NCBI RefSeq assembly: GCF_001443045.1
Contig: NZ_LKPJ01000036.1
Location: forward strand, 20,041 to 69,858
Origin: Burkholderia ambifaria
GTDB lineage: Bacteria > Pseudomonadota > Gammaproteobacteria > Burkholderiales > Burkholderiaceae
Length of the DNA stretch: 49,818 bases
Reading direction: 5' to 3'
The translations under genes and the position numbers were made by a program. Of this stretch, positions 25,117 through 33,542 are shown one piece after another. Every line of letters begins with the position of its first letter. Positions within the stretch are counted from its first letter, which is position 1. The notes under the pieces were generated by a model. That model saw only the letters and a list, made by a program, of their open reading frames with translations, had not been told where the DNA came from and made no database searches.

Positions 25117-25153
25117 GGGACCGGAGCAAGCGCTGCAGCGCCAGCCTCGGCCG
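25117..25153 (+). promoter_or_regulatory. Leader hairpin upstream of pcaK, related to the pobA element
   Basis: This sequence is collinear with the pobA element at 19514: GG(A)CCGGAGC, AAGCGCT, two bases, AGCGC, then a complementary arm ending CTCGGCCGAC and an AGGAGAC ribosome site before the ATG. The arms here are imperfect (some G-U pairs and mismatches), but the AGCGC core and the flanks are kept. The shared position in front of two genes of one pathway supports a common function. Confidence 0.6.
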
Positions 25154-25168
25154 ACAAGGAGACTAGCG

Positions 25169-26527
25169 ATGAATCGCACACCCGTGGTCGATGTCCAGAC
25201 CTTCATCAACGAGCAGCCGTTCGGCGGCTTTCAATGGCTCGTATTCCTGATGTGTTTCGTGATCGTGCTGCTCGACGGCTTCGATACGGCCGCGATCGGC
25301 TTCATCGCACCGTCGCTGCTCGGTGAATGGAACCTCACCAAGCCCGATCTCGCACCCGTACTCAGCGCCGCGCTGTTCGGCCTTGCCTGCGGCGCGCTCG
25401 TGTCGGGCCCGCTGTCCGACCGTCTCGGACGCCGTTGGCTGCTGCTCGGCTCGGTGTTCCTGTTCGGCGTCGCGTGTCTCGTTTCCGCATTCTCGACGAC
25501 CGTCGGGCATTTGACGGTGCTGCGTTTCGTCACGGGTGTAGGCCTCGGCGCCGCGATGCCGAACGCGGTCACGATGATGGGCGAGTTCTGCCCGGACAAG
25601 CGCCGCGCGACCGTCATCAACCTGATGTTCTGCGGCTTCCCGCTCGGCGCCGCGTTCGGCGGTTTTCTCGCCGCGTGGATGATCCCGCATTTCGGCTGGC
25701 GCAGCGTGCTGATGCTCGGCGGCGTGACGCCGCTGCTGCTCGGCGTGCTGTTGCTGCTGAAGATGCCCGAATCGGTGCGTTTCATGGTCGCGCAGGGCCA
25801 GAGCGTCGACCGGATCCGCACGACGCTCGCACGGATCTCGCGCGACGCGCTGAACGCAACCTCGTTCGCGATGACCGAAGCCGCGCCGCAGACGGGCAGC
25901 AAGGGGCTCGGCGTCGTGCTGTCGCGCTCGTACATCGTCGGCTCGGTGATGCTGTGGATCGCGTACTTCATGGGCCTCGTGATCTTCTACGCGTCGATCA
26001 ACTGGATGCCGATCCTGCTGAAGGATGCCGGTCTCACGCCGAAGAGCGCGACGCTGATCTCCGCGCTGTTCCCGCTCGGTGGCGTCGGCGCGGTGCTGTG
26101 CGGCGTGCTGATGGACCGCTTCAACGCGAACCGCGTGATCGCCGTGTGCTATGCGCTGACCGCGATCAGCGTGTATGCGATCGGGCAGGCGGCGGGGAAT
26201 GTGGGGCTGCTCGTGCTGGTCGTGTTCATCGCCGGCGTGCTGATGAACACCGCGCAATCGTCGATGCCGGCGCTCGCCGCCGCGTTCTATCCGACCGAAG
26301 GGCGCGGCACCGGCGTCGCGTGGATGCTGGGAGTCGGCCGCTTCGGCGGGATCGCCGGGTCGTTCCTCGTGGCGGAGCTGACGCGCCGGCACTTCTCGTT
26401 CGCGGGCGTGTTCGCGACGATCGCGGTCGCAGGCTTGCTCGCGTGCCTCGCGTTGCTGATCAAGCAGATGGCGCGGCCGCATGGCGTCGCGCAACCGGCA
26501 GGGAAGATCGAGTCGCTCGGGCATTGA
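25169..26527 (+). CDS. pcaK: 4-hydroxybenzoate/protocatechuate transporter (MFS)
   Basis: This 452-residue major facilitator of the aromatic acid:H+ symporter family has about twelve membrane segments. The loop motifs are DGFDTAAIGFIAPSL near residue 36, GPLSDRLGRRW (the 2-3 loop motif) near 82, and YASINWMPILL in segment 7. The DGFDTAA start of the first helix is characteristic of PcaK and MHS relatives. The ATG has AAGGAGAC upstream. It lies 194 bases after pcaC behind a terminator and a leader hairpin, so it is transcribed separately from pcaIJBDC. It would take up the substrate of PobA. Confidence 0.93.
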   Translation: MNRTPVVDVQTFINEQPFGGFQWLVFLMCFVIVLLDGFDTAAIGFIAPSLLGEWNLTKPDLAPVLSAALFGLACGALVSGPLSDRLGRRWLLLGSVFLFGVACLVSAFSTTVGHLTVLRFVTGVGLGAAMPNAVTMMGEFCPDKRRATVINLMFCGFPLGAAFGGFLAAWMIPHFGWRSVLMLGGVTPLLLGVLLLLKMPESVRFMVAQGQSVDRIRTTLARISRDALNATSFAMTEAAPQTGSKGLGVVLSRSYIVGSVMLWIAYFMGLVIFYASINWMPILLKDAGLTPKSATLISALFPLGGVGAVLCGVLMDRFNANRVIAVCYALTAISVYAIGQAAGNVGLLVLVVFIAGVLMNTAQSSMPALAAAFYPTEGRGTGVAWMLGVGRFGGIAGSFLVAELTRRHFSFAGVFATIAVAGLLACLALLIKQMARPHGVAQPAGKIESLGH

Positions 26528-26536
26528 GCGCGATCG

Positions 26537-26559
26537 GGGCCGGGGCGATGCGCCGGCCC
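26537..26559 (+). terminator. Hairpin after pcaK
   Basis: GGGCCGG (26537-26543) and CCGGCCC (26553-26559) form a seven-base stem ten bases after the pcaK stop. No T-run follows. A likely terminator for pcaK. Confidence 0.5.
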
Positions 26560-26608
26560 TCCGCGTGCAGCGGTTGGCCGCAAGACGGCTGACACGCAAC
26601 AGCAGATC

Positions 26609-26626
26609 GGGCCGCTTCGGCGGCCC
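26609..26626. terminator. Hairpin between convergent genes
   Basis: GGGCCGC, TTCG, GCGGCCC form a perfect seven-base stem with a UUCG tetraloop between pcaK and the convergent small gene. It could serve both strands, although it has no T-run. Confidence 0.55.
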
Positions 26627-26650
26627 GTCGCCATTGCGGCCGTCGCGCCG

Positions 26651-26902
26651 CTACTCCTCCGCGTCGTGTTCCTTCACGAAGTTGCGCAGATACGCGCGCA
26701 GCGCGGCCTCCCGGCTGCGATGATCGGCGAGGTTCGCGGCGCCCATGTCCTCTTCTTCGCCGAACATCGTCGGCGGCGCGCAGTAGGTGCCGATCTCGAT
26801 GTCTTCGCGCAGCACGCGGATGTCGTGGGTGAGTGGGTGATATTCGGCGATCCAGTGCATCCCCTCGATATGCTCGCCCGCTCTCAACATTGGCTTCAGC
26901 AT
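26651..26902 (-). CDS. Small hypothetical protein, 83 residues
   Basis: This acidic soluble protein starts MLKPMLRAGEHIEGMHWIAEYH, has a conserved-looking core HDIRVLREDIEIGTYCAPPTMFGEEED, and ends with helical ALRAYLRNFVKEHDAEE. No family was recognised. GGGAGA lies six bases upstream of the chosen ATG at 26900-26902. An internal ATG four codons on is less well supported. It is convergent with pcaK and stands alone. Confidence 0.6.
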   Translation of the reverse strand: MLKPMLRAGEHIEGMHWIAEYHPLTHDIRVLREDIEIGTYCAPPTMFGEEEDMGAANLADHRSREAALRAYLRNFVKEHDAEE

Positions 26903-27009
26903 CGGTAGTCTCCCGACAGCAGCGGCGCACCCGGCGAAGCGGTCGCGCGCGCCCGGACTTCAAGCCTACGCTTGCAAGGCGTGAATCTCAACGGGCGCGC
27001 TGTGAGCGC

Positions 27010-27627
27010 TCACTGCGGCAACAGGTGCGCGACGAGCGGATACAGGGACAGAATCAGCAGCACGGCCATCGTCACGTTGAAGATGCGTAGCGCGCGGCGG
27101 TTCGACAGGAAGCGGCGCAGGCCGAGGCCGAACGCGGCCCACAGGCTGATGCACGGAAAGCCGATCAGGATGAATACGACGGCCATCCATGCGGCGTTCA
27201 TCCCGTAGTCGGCGGACAGGCGGATCGTCGTCGCGGCGGTCAGCACCATCATCCACGCCTTCGGATTGACCCACTGGAACGCTGCGGCCTCGAGGAACGT
27301 CATCGGCCGCGGCTTGGCGCCTTGCGCCTTCACTTCGCCGGACGTGCCGATGCGCCATGCGAGGTACAGCAGGTAGGCGACGCTCGCGATTTCGAGGACC
27401 GTGTACAGGACCGGCACGCGGTGGAACGCTTCGCCGAGACCGAAGCCGACGCACAGCATCAGGATCGCGACGCCGATGCTGATGCCGAACAGGTGCGGCA
27501 TCGTGCGACGGAAACCGAAATTGACGCCGGACGCGAGCAGCATCGTATTGTTCGGGCCGGGCGTGATCGACGTGACGAGCGCGAACAGCATGCCGGCGGG
27601 CAACGCGCTGAGGGTGAGGAATTCCAT
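27010..27627 (-). CDS. LysE-family amino acid exporter
   Basis: This 205-residue inner-membrane exporter belongs to the LysE/RhtB superfamily. The diagnostic SITPGPNNTMLLASGVNFG follows the first helix near residue 20, and QWVNPKAWMM marks the fourth segment. Six hydrophobic segments can be followed. GGAGA lies seven bases before the ATG. RhtB-like proteins export neutral or other amino acids; the substrate is not known. In relatives such a gene is usually divergent from a MocR-type regulator. Here the sequence upstream holds MocR-like operator repeats, but the next gene is an unrecognised frame (see findings). Confidence 0.88.
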   Translation of the reverse strand: MEFLTLSALPAGMLFALVTSITPGPNNTMLLASGVNFGFRRTMPHLFGISIGVAILMLCVGFGLGEAFHRVPVLYTVLEIASVAYLLYLAWRIGTSGEVKAQGAKPRPMTFLEAAAFQWVNPKAWMMVLTAATTIRLSADYGMNAAWMAVVFILIGFPCISLWAAFGLGLRRFLSNRRALRIFNVTMAVLLILSLYPLVAHLLPQ

Positions 27628-27683
27628 CGCGGATTCTCCATTCGTATTCGAGACTGGGATGGAGTCAGTGTAGCGACGGTTTT

Positions 27684-27726
27684 CGGTACAGTACCGGTAC
27701 AGTTTGTCGGGCGATTGCCGGTACGG
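27684..27726. promoter_or_regulatory. GGTAC direct repeats upstream of LysE-family gene
   Basis: CGGTACAGT is repeated at 27684-27692 and 27695-27703, 11 bases apart (one helical turn). A shorter CGGTACGG copy follows at 27719-27726. Direct repeats of this kind are the operator form of MocR/PdxR-type GntR regulators. No such regulator gene is adjacent, which is odd. Confidence 0.5.
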
Positions 27727-27728
27727 GG

Positions 27729-28409
27729 TTGGTGGCGATCGGCGAGAGGGTTGGCCGCGCATGGTGTATCACGAGCGCGTCGTCGTTCGTCTGCGGCAAT
27801 ATCAGCAACGCCGACGGCGAAAACGGGCGTACAGGCACTTTCCAGAAGCATCTCACCAGCAGGATGGAACCTGTCGGCTTCGAGCTGGAAGACGCGGCGC
27901 AGTTTGACATTGCGATGAGTCCGATCTGGTCGATGAACAAACCTGCGGCGAAAGAGGTGGCCGCTGAGGCAGGGCAGGAGCCGGAGTTTCAGTTCGATCG
28001 GCTGTACAGCGTGCACGATCCTGCTAGCGGTTCGTACGCCTTTTACGCCCAGTATGCCAACCAGATTCCGTTCGTACCGGTGGTCTCAGTGGGCGATCTT
28101 GTTGCGCCGACAAAGACAAAGCACAGGGCCACACTGACGGAGAATGGCGCGCGCTTCGCGGAATGGCTCGTTGAGCGCACGATTCCCCCGTCCACCGGGC
28201 CAGGTTCCGGCGTCGTCCCCGATGATGTGCTCGCGTCGGCGGTTGGCGAGGCGGCGACGGCGGGAACAGCTGGAGAGGACTTGTCGAAAGAACGGGAAGC
28301 GTGGGGCAGCTTGTCCTCATGCGACGAGGTCGTGAGTTTCTGGAAGACAAATCCGCAGAAGTACCGTACGGCATGGTCATCAACCACCATTCTGTTTCCA
28401 CTTCGATGA
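27729..28409 (+). CDS. Unrecognised open frame, lower G+C than neighbours
   Basis: The frame is open for 226 codons from a TTG at 27729. The first ATG in frame is at 27864 (MEPVGFELEDAAQFD...), which has CAGCAGG just upstream. I could not assign the protein. It looks soluble, acidic in the first half (AAKEVAAEAGQEPEFQFDRLY) with a Gly/Thr/Ser-rich middle, and ends ILFPLR. G+C and codon bias look lower than in the surrounding genes, a sign of acquired DNA. It overlaps the convergent LysR gene by 30 bases. The start is uncertain, and it may be a partial gene. Confidence 0.4.
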   Translation: MVAIGERVGRAWCITSASSFVCGNISNADGENGRTGTFQKHLTSRMEPVGFELEDAAQFDIAMSPIWSMNKPAAKEVAAEAGQEPEFQFDRLYSVHDPASGSYAFYAQYANQIPFVPVVSVGDLVAPTKTKHRATLTENGARFAEWLVERTIPPSTGPGSGVVPDDVLASAVGEAATAGTAGEDLSKEREAWGSLSSCDEVVSFWKTNPQKYRTAWSSTTILFPLR

Positions 28410-29312
28410 ATCGGAGGTCGACGCGACAATCATGTCGATCAGGGCCCGTGACGCCGCAGACAAGCGACGATGAGGCGCATAGATCACCGAAAACGGCCGT
28501 GTGCGGCCACGGAAGTGGGGCAGCAGTTCGATGAGCGTTCCGGCCTGAATCCGGTCCCGAACAATAAAATCATAGGTCTGGCAGATGCCGGCGCCGCTCT
28601 GCGCCATTGAAACGACCCCCAGCACATCGTCGGAGACCGCGATGTTCGACGGCGGCAGCCAATCGATGTCCTGCCCGCCGTCCCGGAACACCCACGGTGC
28701 GATACGGCCGCTGCTGGGCAGCATGAAAGGCAAACAAAGGTGACGCTCCAGATCGGCCACGGTTTCCGGCATGCCGGCATGGGCGATGTAATCGGGCGAC
28801 GCGACCAGGCACAACGCTGCATCTTCGAGCTTGCGCGCGACCAATCCACTGTCGGGCAATTCGCCTAGCCGGATCGCCAGATCGAAACCCTCGGCCACCA
28901 GATCCACGTTCCGGTTCGCGATGTTCAGCTCCACGCGAACCTGCGGGTGTTGCTGCGTGAACCGCCGAAGCAGCGGCGGCAGACGATAGTGTCCGTACGT
29001 CGTCGGCACGCTGAGCCGGACATGACCTGTCAACGTGCCGCCGTGCCCCTGAATGGCACGCTCGGCGTCGTCGATCAGCAAGAACGCCGCTCGCGATTGT
29101 TCCAGATAGAGCCTGCCTTGCTCCGTCAGGCTCAACCGCCGAGTCGAACGACGCAGCAACTGCGCGCCCAGCCGAGTCTCCAGGCGTGTAATGGCTCGGC
29201 TCAAAACGGAAGGTGTGCTGCCCAGGGCCACCGCGCCTGCGGTCATCGAGCCTTTTTCGATCACCGTGATGAATGCTTCCACATCACCGAGATGGTCGAA
29301 TCTTCGTCCCAT
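28380..29312 (-). CDS. LysR-family regulator, divergent from the DJ-1 cluster
   Basis: This 310-residue LysR regulator has a winged helix near residues 8-67 (MTAGAVALGSTPSVLSRAIT) and an effector domain. It is of the CrgA/DmlR-like type, judged by YRLPPLLRRFTQQHPQVRVEL and DLAIRLGELPDSGL. It is divergent from the first DJ-1/PfpI gene with a 120-base gap, so it probably regulates the cluster at 29433-33446. CrgA-like regulators often sense aldehydes or oxidants, which suits the context. Its 3' end overlaps the unrecognised frame on the other strand. Confidence 0.9.
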   Translation of the reverse strand: MGRRFDHLGDVEAFITVIEKGSMTAGAVALGSTPSVLSRAITRLETRLGAQLLRRSTRRLSLTEQGRLYLEQSRAAFLLIDDAERAIQGHGGTLTGHVRLSVPTTYGHYRLPPLLRRFTQQHPQVRVELNIANRNVDLVAEGFDLAIRLGELPDSGLVARKLEDAALCLVASPDYIAHAGMPETVADLERHLCLPFMLPSSGRIAPWVFRDGGQDIDWLPPSNIAVSDDVLGVVSMAQSGAGICQTYDFIVRDRIQAGTLIELLPHFRGRTRPFSVIYAPHRRLSAASRALIDMIVASTSDSSKWKQNGG

Positions 29313-29432
29313 CTTGTCCTCCAGAGAACAGAAGATTTACTTTTGACTGAGTTTATCTCCTCCATTGAGCCAAATAAAGTGGGCGCGTTGTGATCCGTCG
29401 TCGGGTCACCCACTGAAATCGAGGAGCGAACC

Positions 29433-30146
29433 ATGAATAGTGAACATCGCGACCGGCAGGACTTGTCCGTGCTGTTCGTACTCACGAGCCACGCGACGAA
29501 AGGCTCGACCGGCGAGCCGACCGGGTTTTATCTCGGCGAAGTGACGCATCCGCTTGCCGAACTCGACGCGGCCGGCATCCCGGTCGAATTCGCGTCGATT
29601 CAGGGCGGCGAGCCGCCCGTCGATGGGCTTGACCTGACGGATGAAATCAACGCGCGCTATTGGAACGACAGTGCTTTCCGCGACGCGCTGCGCCATACGC
29701 AGCGACTGGGCGATCTCGACGCGTCGAAATATGCCGCTGTCTTCTTTGCAGGCGGCCACGGCGCGATGTGGGATTTTCCGGGCAATGCCGACGTGCAAAA
29801 GGTGACGCGCGCGGTCTATGAGGCGGGGGGTGTGGTCGGCGCGGTATGTCATGGCCCCGCGGCGCTGGTCGATGTGACGCTCGGCGACGGTACTTACCTG
29901 GTCGCCGGCAAGAACCTCAGCGCATTCACGGATGAAGAGGAACGCGCGGTCCAACTCGATCGCGTCGTGCCTTTCCTGCTCGCGAGCACGTTGACGCAGC
30001 GCGGTGCGCTTCACCATCCCGTGCCGAACTGGACGGCGAAGGTCGTCGTCGACGGACGTCTCGTGACCGGCCAGAACCCGCAGTCGGCTTCCGGCGTTGG
30101 CGCGGCGATCCGCTACCTGTTGCTGAACCGTTCAGGACAGGCCTGA
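29433..30146 (+). CDS. DJ-1/PfpI-family protein, cytoplasmic (Hsp31-like)
   Basis: This 237-residue protein belongs to the type-1 glutamine-amidotransferase-like DJ-1/PfpI superfamily. The nucleophile elbow is AVCHGPAALV (Cys then His), and an acidic residue for the triad lies in EPTGFYLGEVTHP near residue 28. This Hsp31/YajL-like arrangement is associated with glyoxalase III or chaperone activity. No signal peptide is seen. GAGGAG lies six bases before the ATG. It is followed 21 bases later by an exported paralogue. Confidence 0.88.
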   Translation: MNSEHRDRQDLSVLFVLTSHATKGSTGEPTGFYLGEVTHPLAELDAAGIPVEFASIQGGEPPVDGLDLTDEINARYWNDSAFRDALRHTQRLGDLDASKYAAVFFAGGHGAMWDFPGNADVQKVTRAVYEAGGVVGAVCHGPAALVDVTLGDGTYLVAGKNLSAFTDEEERAVQLDRVVPFLLASTLTQRGALHHPVPNWTAKVVVDGRLVTGQNPQSASGVGAAIRYLLLNRSGQA

Positions 30147-30167
30147 AATTCCCCAATGGAGAAATCG

Positions 30168-31010
30168 ATGCATTCGATGCGCAAGCTCGCCGTTGCCGCC
30201 ATGCTCGGCATTGCAGCGTACAGCGCTCACGCTGCCAACGTGCTCGTGGTGTTGTCGGATTCCGATCACCTCGATCTGAAGGACGGCAAGGTCTTCGCGA
30301 CCGGCTTCTACCTGAACGAACTGATGCAGCCCGTGAAGGCCTTGCTTGATGCCGGCCATCAGGTGACCTTCGCCACGCCCGAGGGCAAGGCGCCCACGAT
30401 GGATGCCACGTCTGCCGACAAGATGTACTTCAACGGCGACGAAAAGGCGATGCGCGACTACCGGGCTTTGCTCGACAAGCTGCAGATCACGTCGCGCTCG
30501 CACTCTCCCGTGATCAGTCTGTCGCGGGTGGAGCAGATCGGTTACGGGCACTTCGATGCCGTCTATGTTCCCGGCGGCCACGCGCCGATGCAGGATCTTC
30601 TGACGAGCCCCGCGGTCGGCCGACTGCTGGCCGATTTTCACGCGCGCGGCAAGACCACGGCGCTCGTTTGTCATGGTCCGATTGCGCTGCTGTCGACTCT
30701 GCCCGATGCACAGGGCTTTGCACGAAAGCTCGCCTCGGGAAACACGAGCGACAGCTACCCGAAATGGATCTATGCCGGTTACCGCATGACGGTGATCAGC
30801 AACGCGGAAGAAGCGCAGGCGAAAGGTCTGCTTGGCGGCGGGGTGATGAAGTTCTATCCGCAGACTGCGTTGCAGCAGGCAGGCGGAATCTATAGCAGCA
30901 ACGAGGTGCCGTTTACCGCGCACCTGGTGACCGATCGCGAATTGATCACCGGCCAGAATCCGGCCTCCGCACTCGACGTCGCCGGTGAAATGCTGAAGCG
31001 GCTGAAGTAA
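30168..31010 (+). CDS. DJ-1/PfpI-family protein, exported
   Basis: This 280-residue protein starts MHSMRKLAVAAMLGIAAYSAHAAN, a clear Sec signal peptide with cleavage expected after AHA. The DJ-1/PfpI fold follows, with GFYLNELMQPV holding the triad Glu, YVPGGHAPMQDL, and ALVCHGPIALLS holding the Cys nucleophile and His. The ATG at 30168 is preferred because GGAGA lies five bases upstream. A DJ-1 domain placed in the periplasm is less common than the cytoplasmic form. It begins 21 bases after its cytoplasmic paralogue, in the same transcript. Confidence 0.85.
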   Translation: MHSMRKLAVAAMLGIAAYSAHAANVLVVLSDSDHLDLKDGKVFATGFYLNELMQPVKALLDAGHQVTFATPEGKAPTMDATSADKMYFNGDEKAMRDYRALLDKLQITSRSHSPVISLSRVEQIGYGHFDAVYVPGGHAPMQDLLTSPAVGRLLADFHARGKTTALVCHGPIALLSTLPDAQGFARKLASGNTSDSYPKWIYAGYRMTVISNAEEAQAKGLLGGGVMKFYPQTALQQAGGIYSSNEVPFTAHLVTDRELITGQNPASALDVAGEMLKRLK

Positions 31011-31066
31011 TGCCACGCAATGGACCGGCGTGGCCGGTCCTTCGACGAGTAAAGGAGAAGCAAACA

Positions 31067-31861
31067 GTGGATCTGCAACTTGAAGGTAAAACCGCCATCG
31101 TCACCGGCGCCACTGCCGGCATCGGCATGGCGATTGCACGAACGTTGGTCGGCGAAGGCGTGTCGGTCACGATCACGGGGCGTCAACGTGACAAACTCGA
31201 CACGGCCGTCGCCGAGATCTCCGCTGCCGCGCAGCGCGGCAGCGTGCGCGGAATCGTCGCTGATGTGAGCGGCGAGCGAGGTGTTGCGGAACTGATCGAG
31301 GTGCAGCCGGATACGGATATTCTCGTGAACAACCTCGGCTACTACGAAGCCAGGCCATTCACCGAGATCACCGATGACGATTGGCGGCGAATGATCGACG
31401 TCAACGTGATGTCGGGTGTCCGGCTGTCACGTCATTACTTTCCTCGCATGCTCGCGAAGAACTGGGGGCGTGTGATCTTCATGTCCAGCGAAGTCGGGGC
31501 GTTCACGCCGCCGGACATGGTGCACTACGGTGTCAGCAAATCGGCTCAGCTCGCGGTCTCGCGCGGAATGGCCGAACTGACGAAGGGGACGGGTGTGACG
31601 GTCAACAGCGTGCTGCCGTCCGCTACGCGCTCTGAAGGCATCGTGGCGTATTTGCGGCAGACCGCGCCACGACCCGATATGACCGATGCGGAAATCGAGT
31701 CCCACTTCTTCGACACGTACCGTCCGAGTTCCCTGATCGCACGCATGATCGAGGCCGACGAGATCGCCGCGATGGTGGCGTTGCTGGCCAGTCCTTTGGG
31801 TGCGGCGTCCAACGGCGCGGCGGTGCGCGTCGAAGGCGGCACCTTTCGGTCGATTCTCTGA
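31067..31861 (+). CDS. SDR-family oxidoreductase
   Basis: This 264-residue classical short-chain dehydrogenase has TGATAGIG (the nucleotide motif), NNLG, and the YGVSK catalytic Tyr and Lys. The Ser lies in FMSSEVG. A GTG start at 31067 is chosen because AAGGAG lies about ten bases upstream and no ATG is near. The C-terminal segment with the VEGGTFRSIL end is complete. It stands third in the cluster after two DJ-1 proteins. The substrate could be a quinone or carbonyl; it cannot be read from sequence. Confidence 0.9.
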   Translation: MDLQLEGKTAIVTGATAGIGMAIARTLVGEGVSVTITGRQRDKLDTAVAEISAAAQRGSVRGIVADVSGERGVAELIEVQPDTDILVNNLGYYEARPFTEITDDDWRRMIDVNVMSGVRLSRHYFPRMLAKNWGRVIFMSSEVGAFTPPDMVHYGVSKSAQLAVSRGMAELTKGTGVTVNSVLPSATRSEGIVAYLRQTAPRPDMTDAEIESHFFDTYRPSSLIARMIEADEIAAMVALLASPLGAASNGAAVRVEGGTFRSIL

Positions 31862-31875
31862 ACAGGTGCCTCGAT

Positions 31876-32165
31876 ATGTCCGCCCACGTCATCGTCGCGC
31901 TCGTCGAAGCGAAGCAAGGTTGCGAGGGGGGCTGGTGCAAGCCCAACGAGCGCTTGTCGAAATGGCGTGCCACCAGCCCGGCTGTCTCAGCGACGAACTG
32001 CATGAATCGCTGGATCAGCCCGGGACGGTGGTCTTCTTCGAGCAATGGCTGGACCGCGCCGCCTGGGAGCACCACATGCGCAGCCCGCTGATGGACGCAT
32101 TCCGCGCGACCGCCGGTCAGTGGATCGGCAACTTCAAGTTGCTGCATCTGCACCAGATCGCATAA
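31876..32165 (+). pseudogene. ABM-type quinol monooxygenase, frameshifted
   Basis: From the ATG at 31876 the frame reads MSAHVIVALVEAKQGCE, the start of an antibiotic-biosynthesis-monooxygenase domain. After a run of six G at 31926-31931 the family sequence continues in another frame: LVQAQRALVEMACHQPGC, then DQPGTVVFFEQWLDRAAWEHH and an end HLHQIA. One base appears missing near the G-run. The rest is well kept, so it is recently broken, or a sequencing error, or a rare frameshift gene. The ABM fold is about 95 residues, which fits. Relatives oxidise quinols or other electron-rich ring compounds. Confidence 0.75.
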
Positions 32166-32195
32166 CCCCATCCAACGCACTGGCCAACCTTTATC

Positions 32196-33446
32196 ATGTT
32201 CAAGCGCTCGAATCGAGTTGCGGCATTTGCTTTCGCAATTGCCTTCATCCATTGCGCGACCGCAGCGACTGCGGTGGCCGACACCCGGCTCGAGCGCTGG
32301 CGAAGCTATGCCGGCGTGAGCTGGGAGATTTCGAAAGACGGCCGGGATCCCGCGCCGTTCGCAGGCTCGGTCAATGCACCGATTGCCGGGCTTCATTTCG
32401 ACGCACGCGGCGCCGCATACGTGAGTACGCCGCGCTTCGTCGCGGCATCGACGCCAGCGACGCTCAGCAGGCTGGATACGCGATCGACTACCGGCCCGGC
32501 GCGGCTGACGCCATTCCCATCAATGAAAGGCAATTCCATATCGACCGCGCCAGGCGAACATTTGCGCAACGTGCTGGGCTTTTACGTCGACCGCGGAAAC
32601 GATTGGTTATGGGCGCTCGACATGGGGTTCGTTGCCGGCGAATCCGAGGCACCTGCGGGCGCCCAGAAAATCGTCGTGTTCGATTTGAAATCGGGACGAA
32701 TCGTGAAGCGCATCGGCCTCGATGGCGTAGCCGATCGTGCCGGCAGCTTCCTCAACGACATCGTCGTCGACGAACGCAGGCGCATCGCCTACGTTTCCGA
32801 CAGCGGCTCGCGCAGTGCGCCCGATAACAAGGTGGGCCTGATTGTTGCCGACTTCGCTTCAGGTACGGCACGGCGTGTGCTGGACAGGCATCCGGGTTTG
32901 CAGGTCGAAGCGGGGGTCAAGGTCGTTGCCCACGGCGTTGAAGTATGGCCGGGAAAGCCGCTGTCGATCGGTATCAACGGTATCGCGCTGTCGCCGGACG
33001 GCGCGACGCTGTACTGGACGGTGACGACGGGGACACGCGCGCGCTCGGTTCCGACCGCCGTTTTGAGACGGCACGGTTCGACAGATGCGCAGATTGCCGC
33101 GGAGATTCATGATCTTGGCGCTGTTGGCGGCAACACGGACGGAATCGTGATGGATTCGCGGGGTGTGCTCTACATGACCGACGTTACGCATAACGGCATT
33201 GTGAAGTACGAGCCGCGCACGAAGTCGATGTCGTTGATCGCATCCGACGACGGCGTGCACTGGCCGGATACGCCCGCGATTCATCCGAACGGGGATCTGA
33301 TCTTCACGTCCAGTGCGCTAAGCGATCACGTTGCGGGCATCGTGGAGCGCGGCAGCGAGCGTTACGACTTGTGGCGGATCGTCGCTGCCACGCCGGTTCG
33401 ACCAGGGTCGACATCCGCATGTGGTGAAGCTAGCCCGATTTATTGA
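32196..33446 (+). CDS. Exported yellow/major-royal-jelly-like protein
   Basis: This 416-residue protein has an N-terminal signal peptide (AAFAFAIAFIHCATAATAVAD) and a beta-propeller of the bacterial MRJP/yellow family. Landmarks are APIAGLHFDARGAAYVSTPR, FLNDIVVDERRRIAYVSDSG, GINGIALSPDGATLYW and LYMTDVTHNGIVKY. Insect members convert dopachrome; bacterial ones are uncharacterised, and SMP-30-like lactonases share the fold. It closes the DJ-1 cluster and precedes a LysR gene. An oxidised-catechol or quinone substrate is plausible, not shown. No strong ribosome site is seen before the ATG. Confidence 0.78.
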   Translation: MFKRSNRVAAFAFAIAFIHCATAATAVADTRLERWRSYAGVSWEISKDGRDPAPFAGSVNAPIAGLHFDARGAAYVSTPRFVAASTPATLSRLDTRSTTGPARLTPFPSMKGNSISTAPGEHLRNVLGFYVDRGNDWLWALDMGFVAGESEAPAGAQKIVVFDLKSGRIVKRIGLDGVADRAGSFLNDIVVDERRRIAYVSDSGSRSAPDNKVGLIVADFASGTARRVLDRHPGLQVEAGVKVVAHGVEVWPGKPLSIGINGIALSPDGATLYWTVTTGTRARSVPTAVLRRHGSTDAQIAAEIHDLGAVGGNTDGIVMDSRGVLYMTDVTHNGIVKYEPRTKSMSLIASDDGVHWPDTPAIHPNGDLIFTSSALSDHVAGIVERGSERYDLWRIVAATPVRPGSTSACGEASPIY

Positions 33447-33542
33447 TCGAAAATCAAAAATGATTCGTTCCGACTCGTGGTTATCAACGGAACGAAGCCG
33501 CACTATCGTAGCGGCTTACGATTGGTGCTCGACTCTCTTCCC

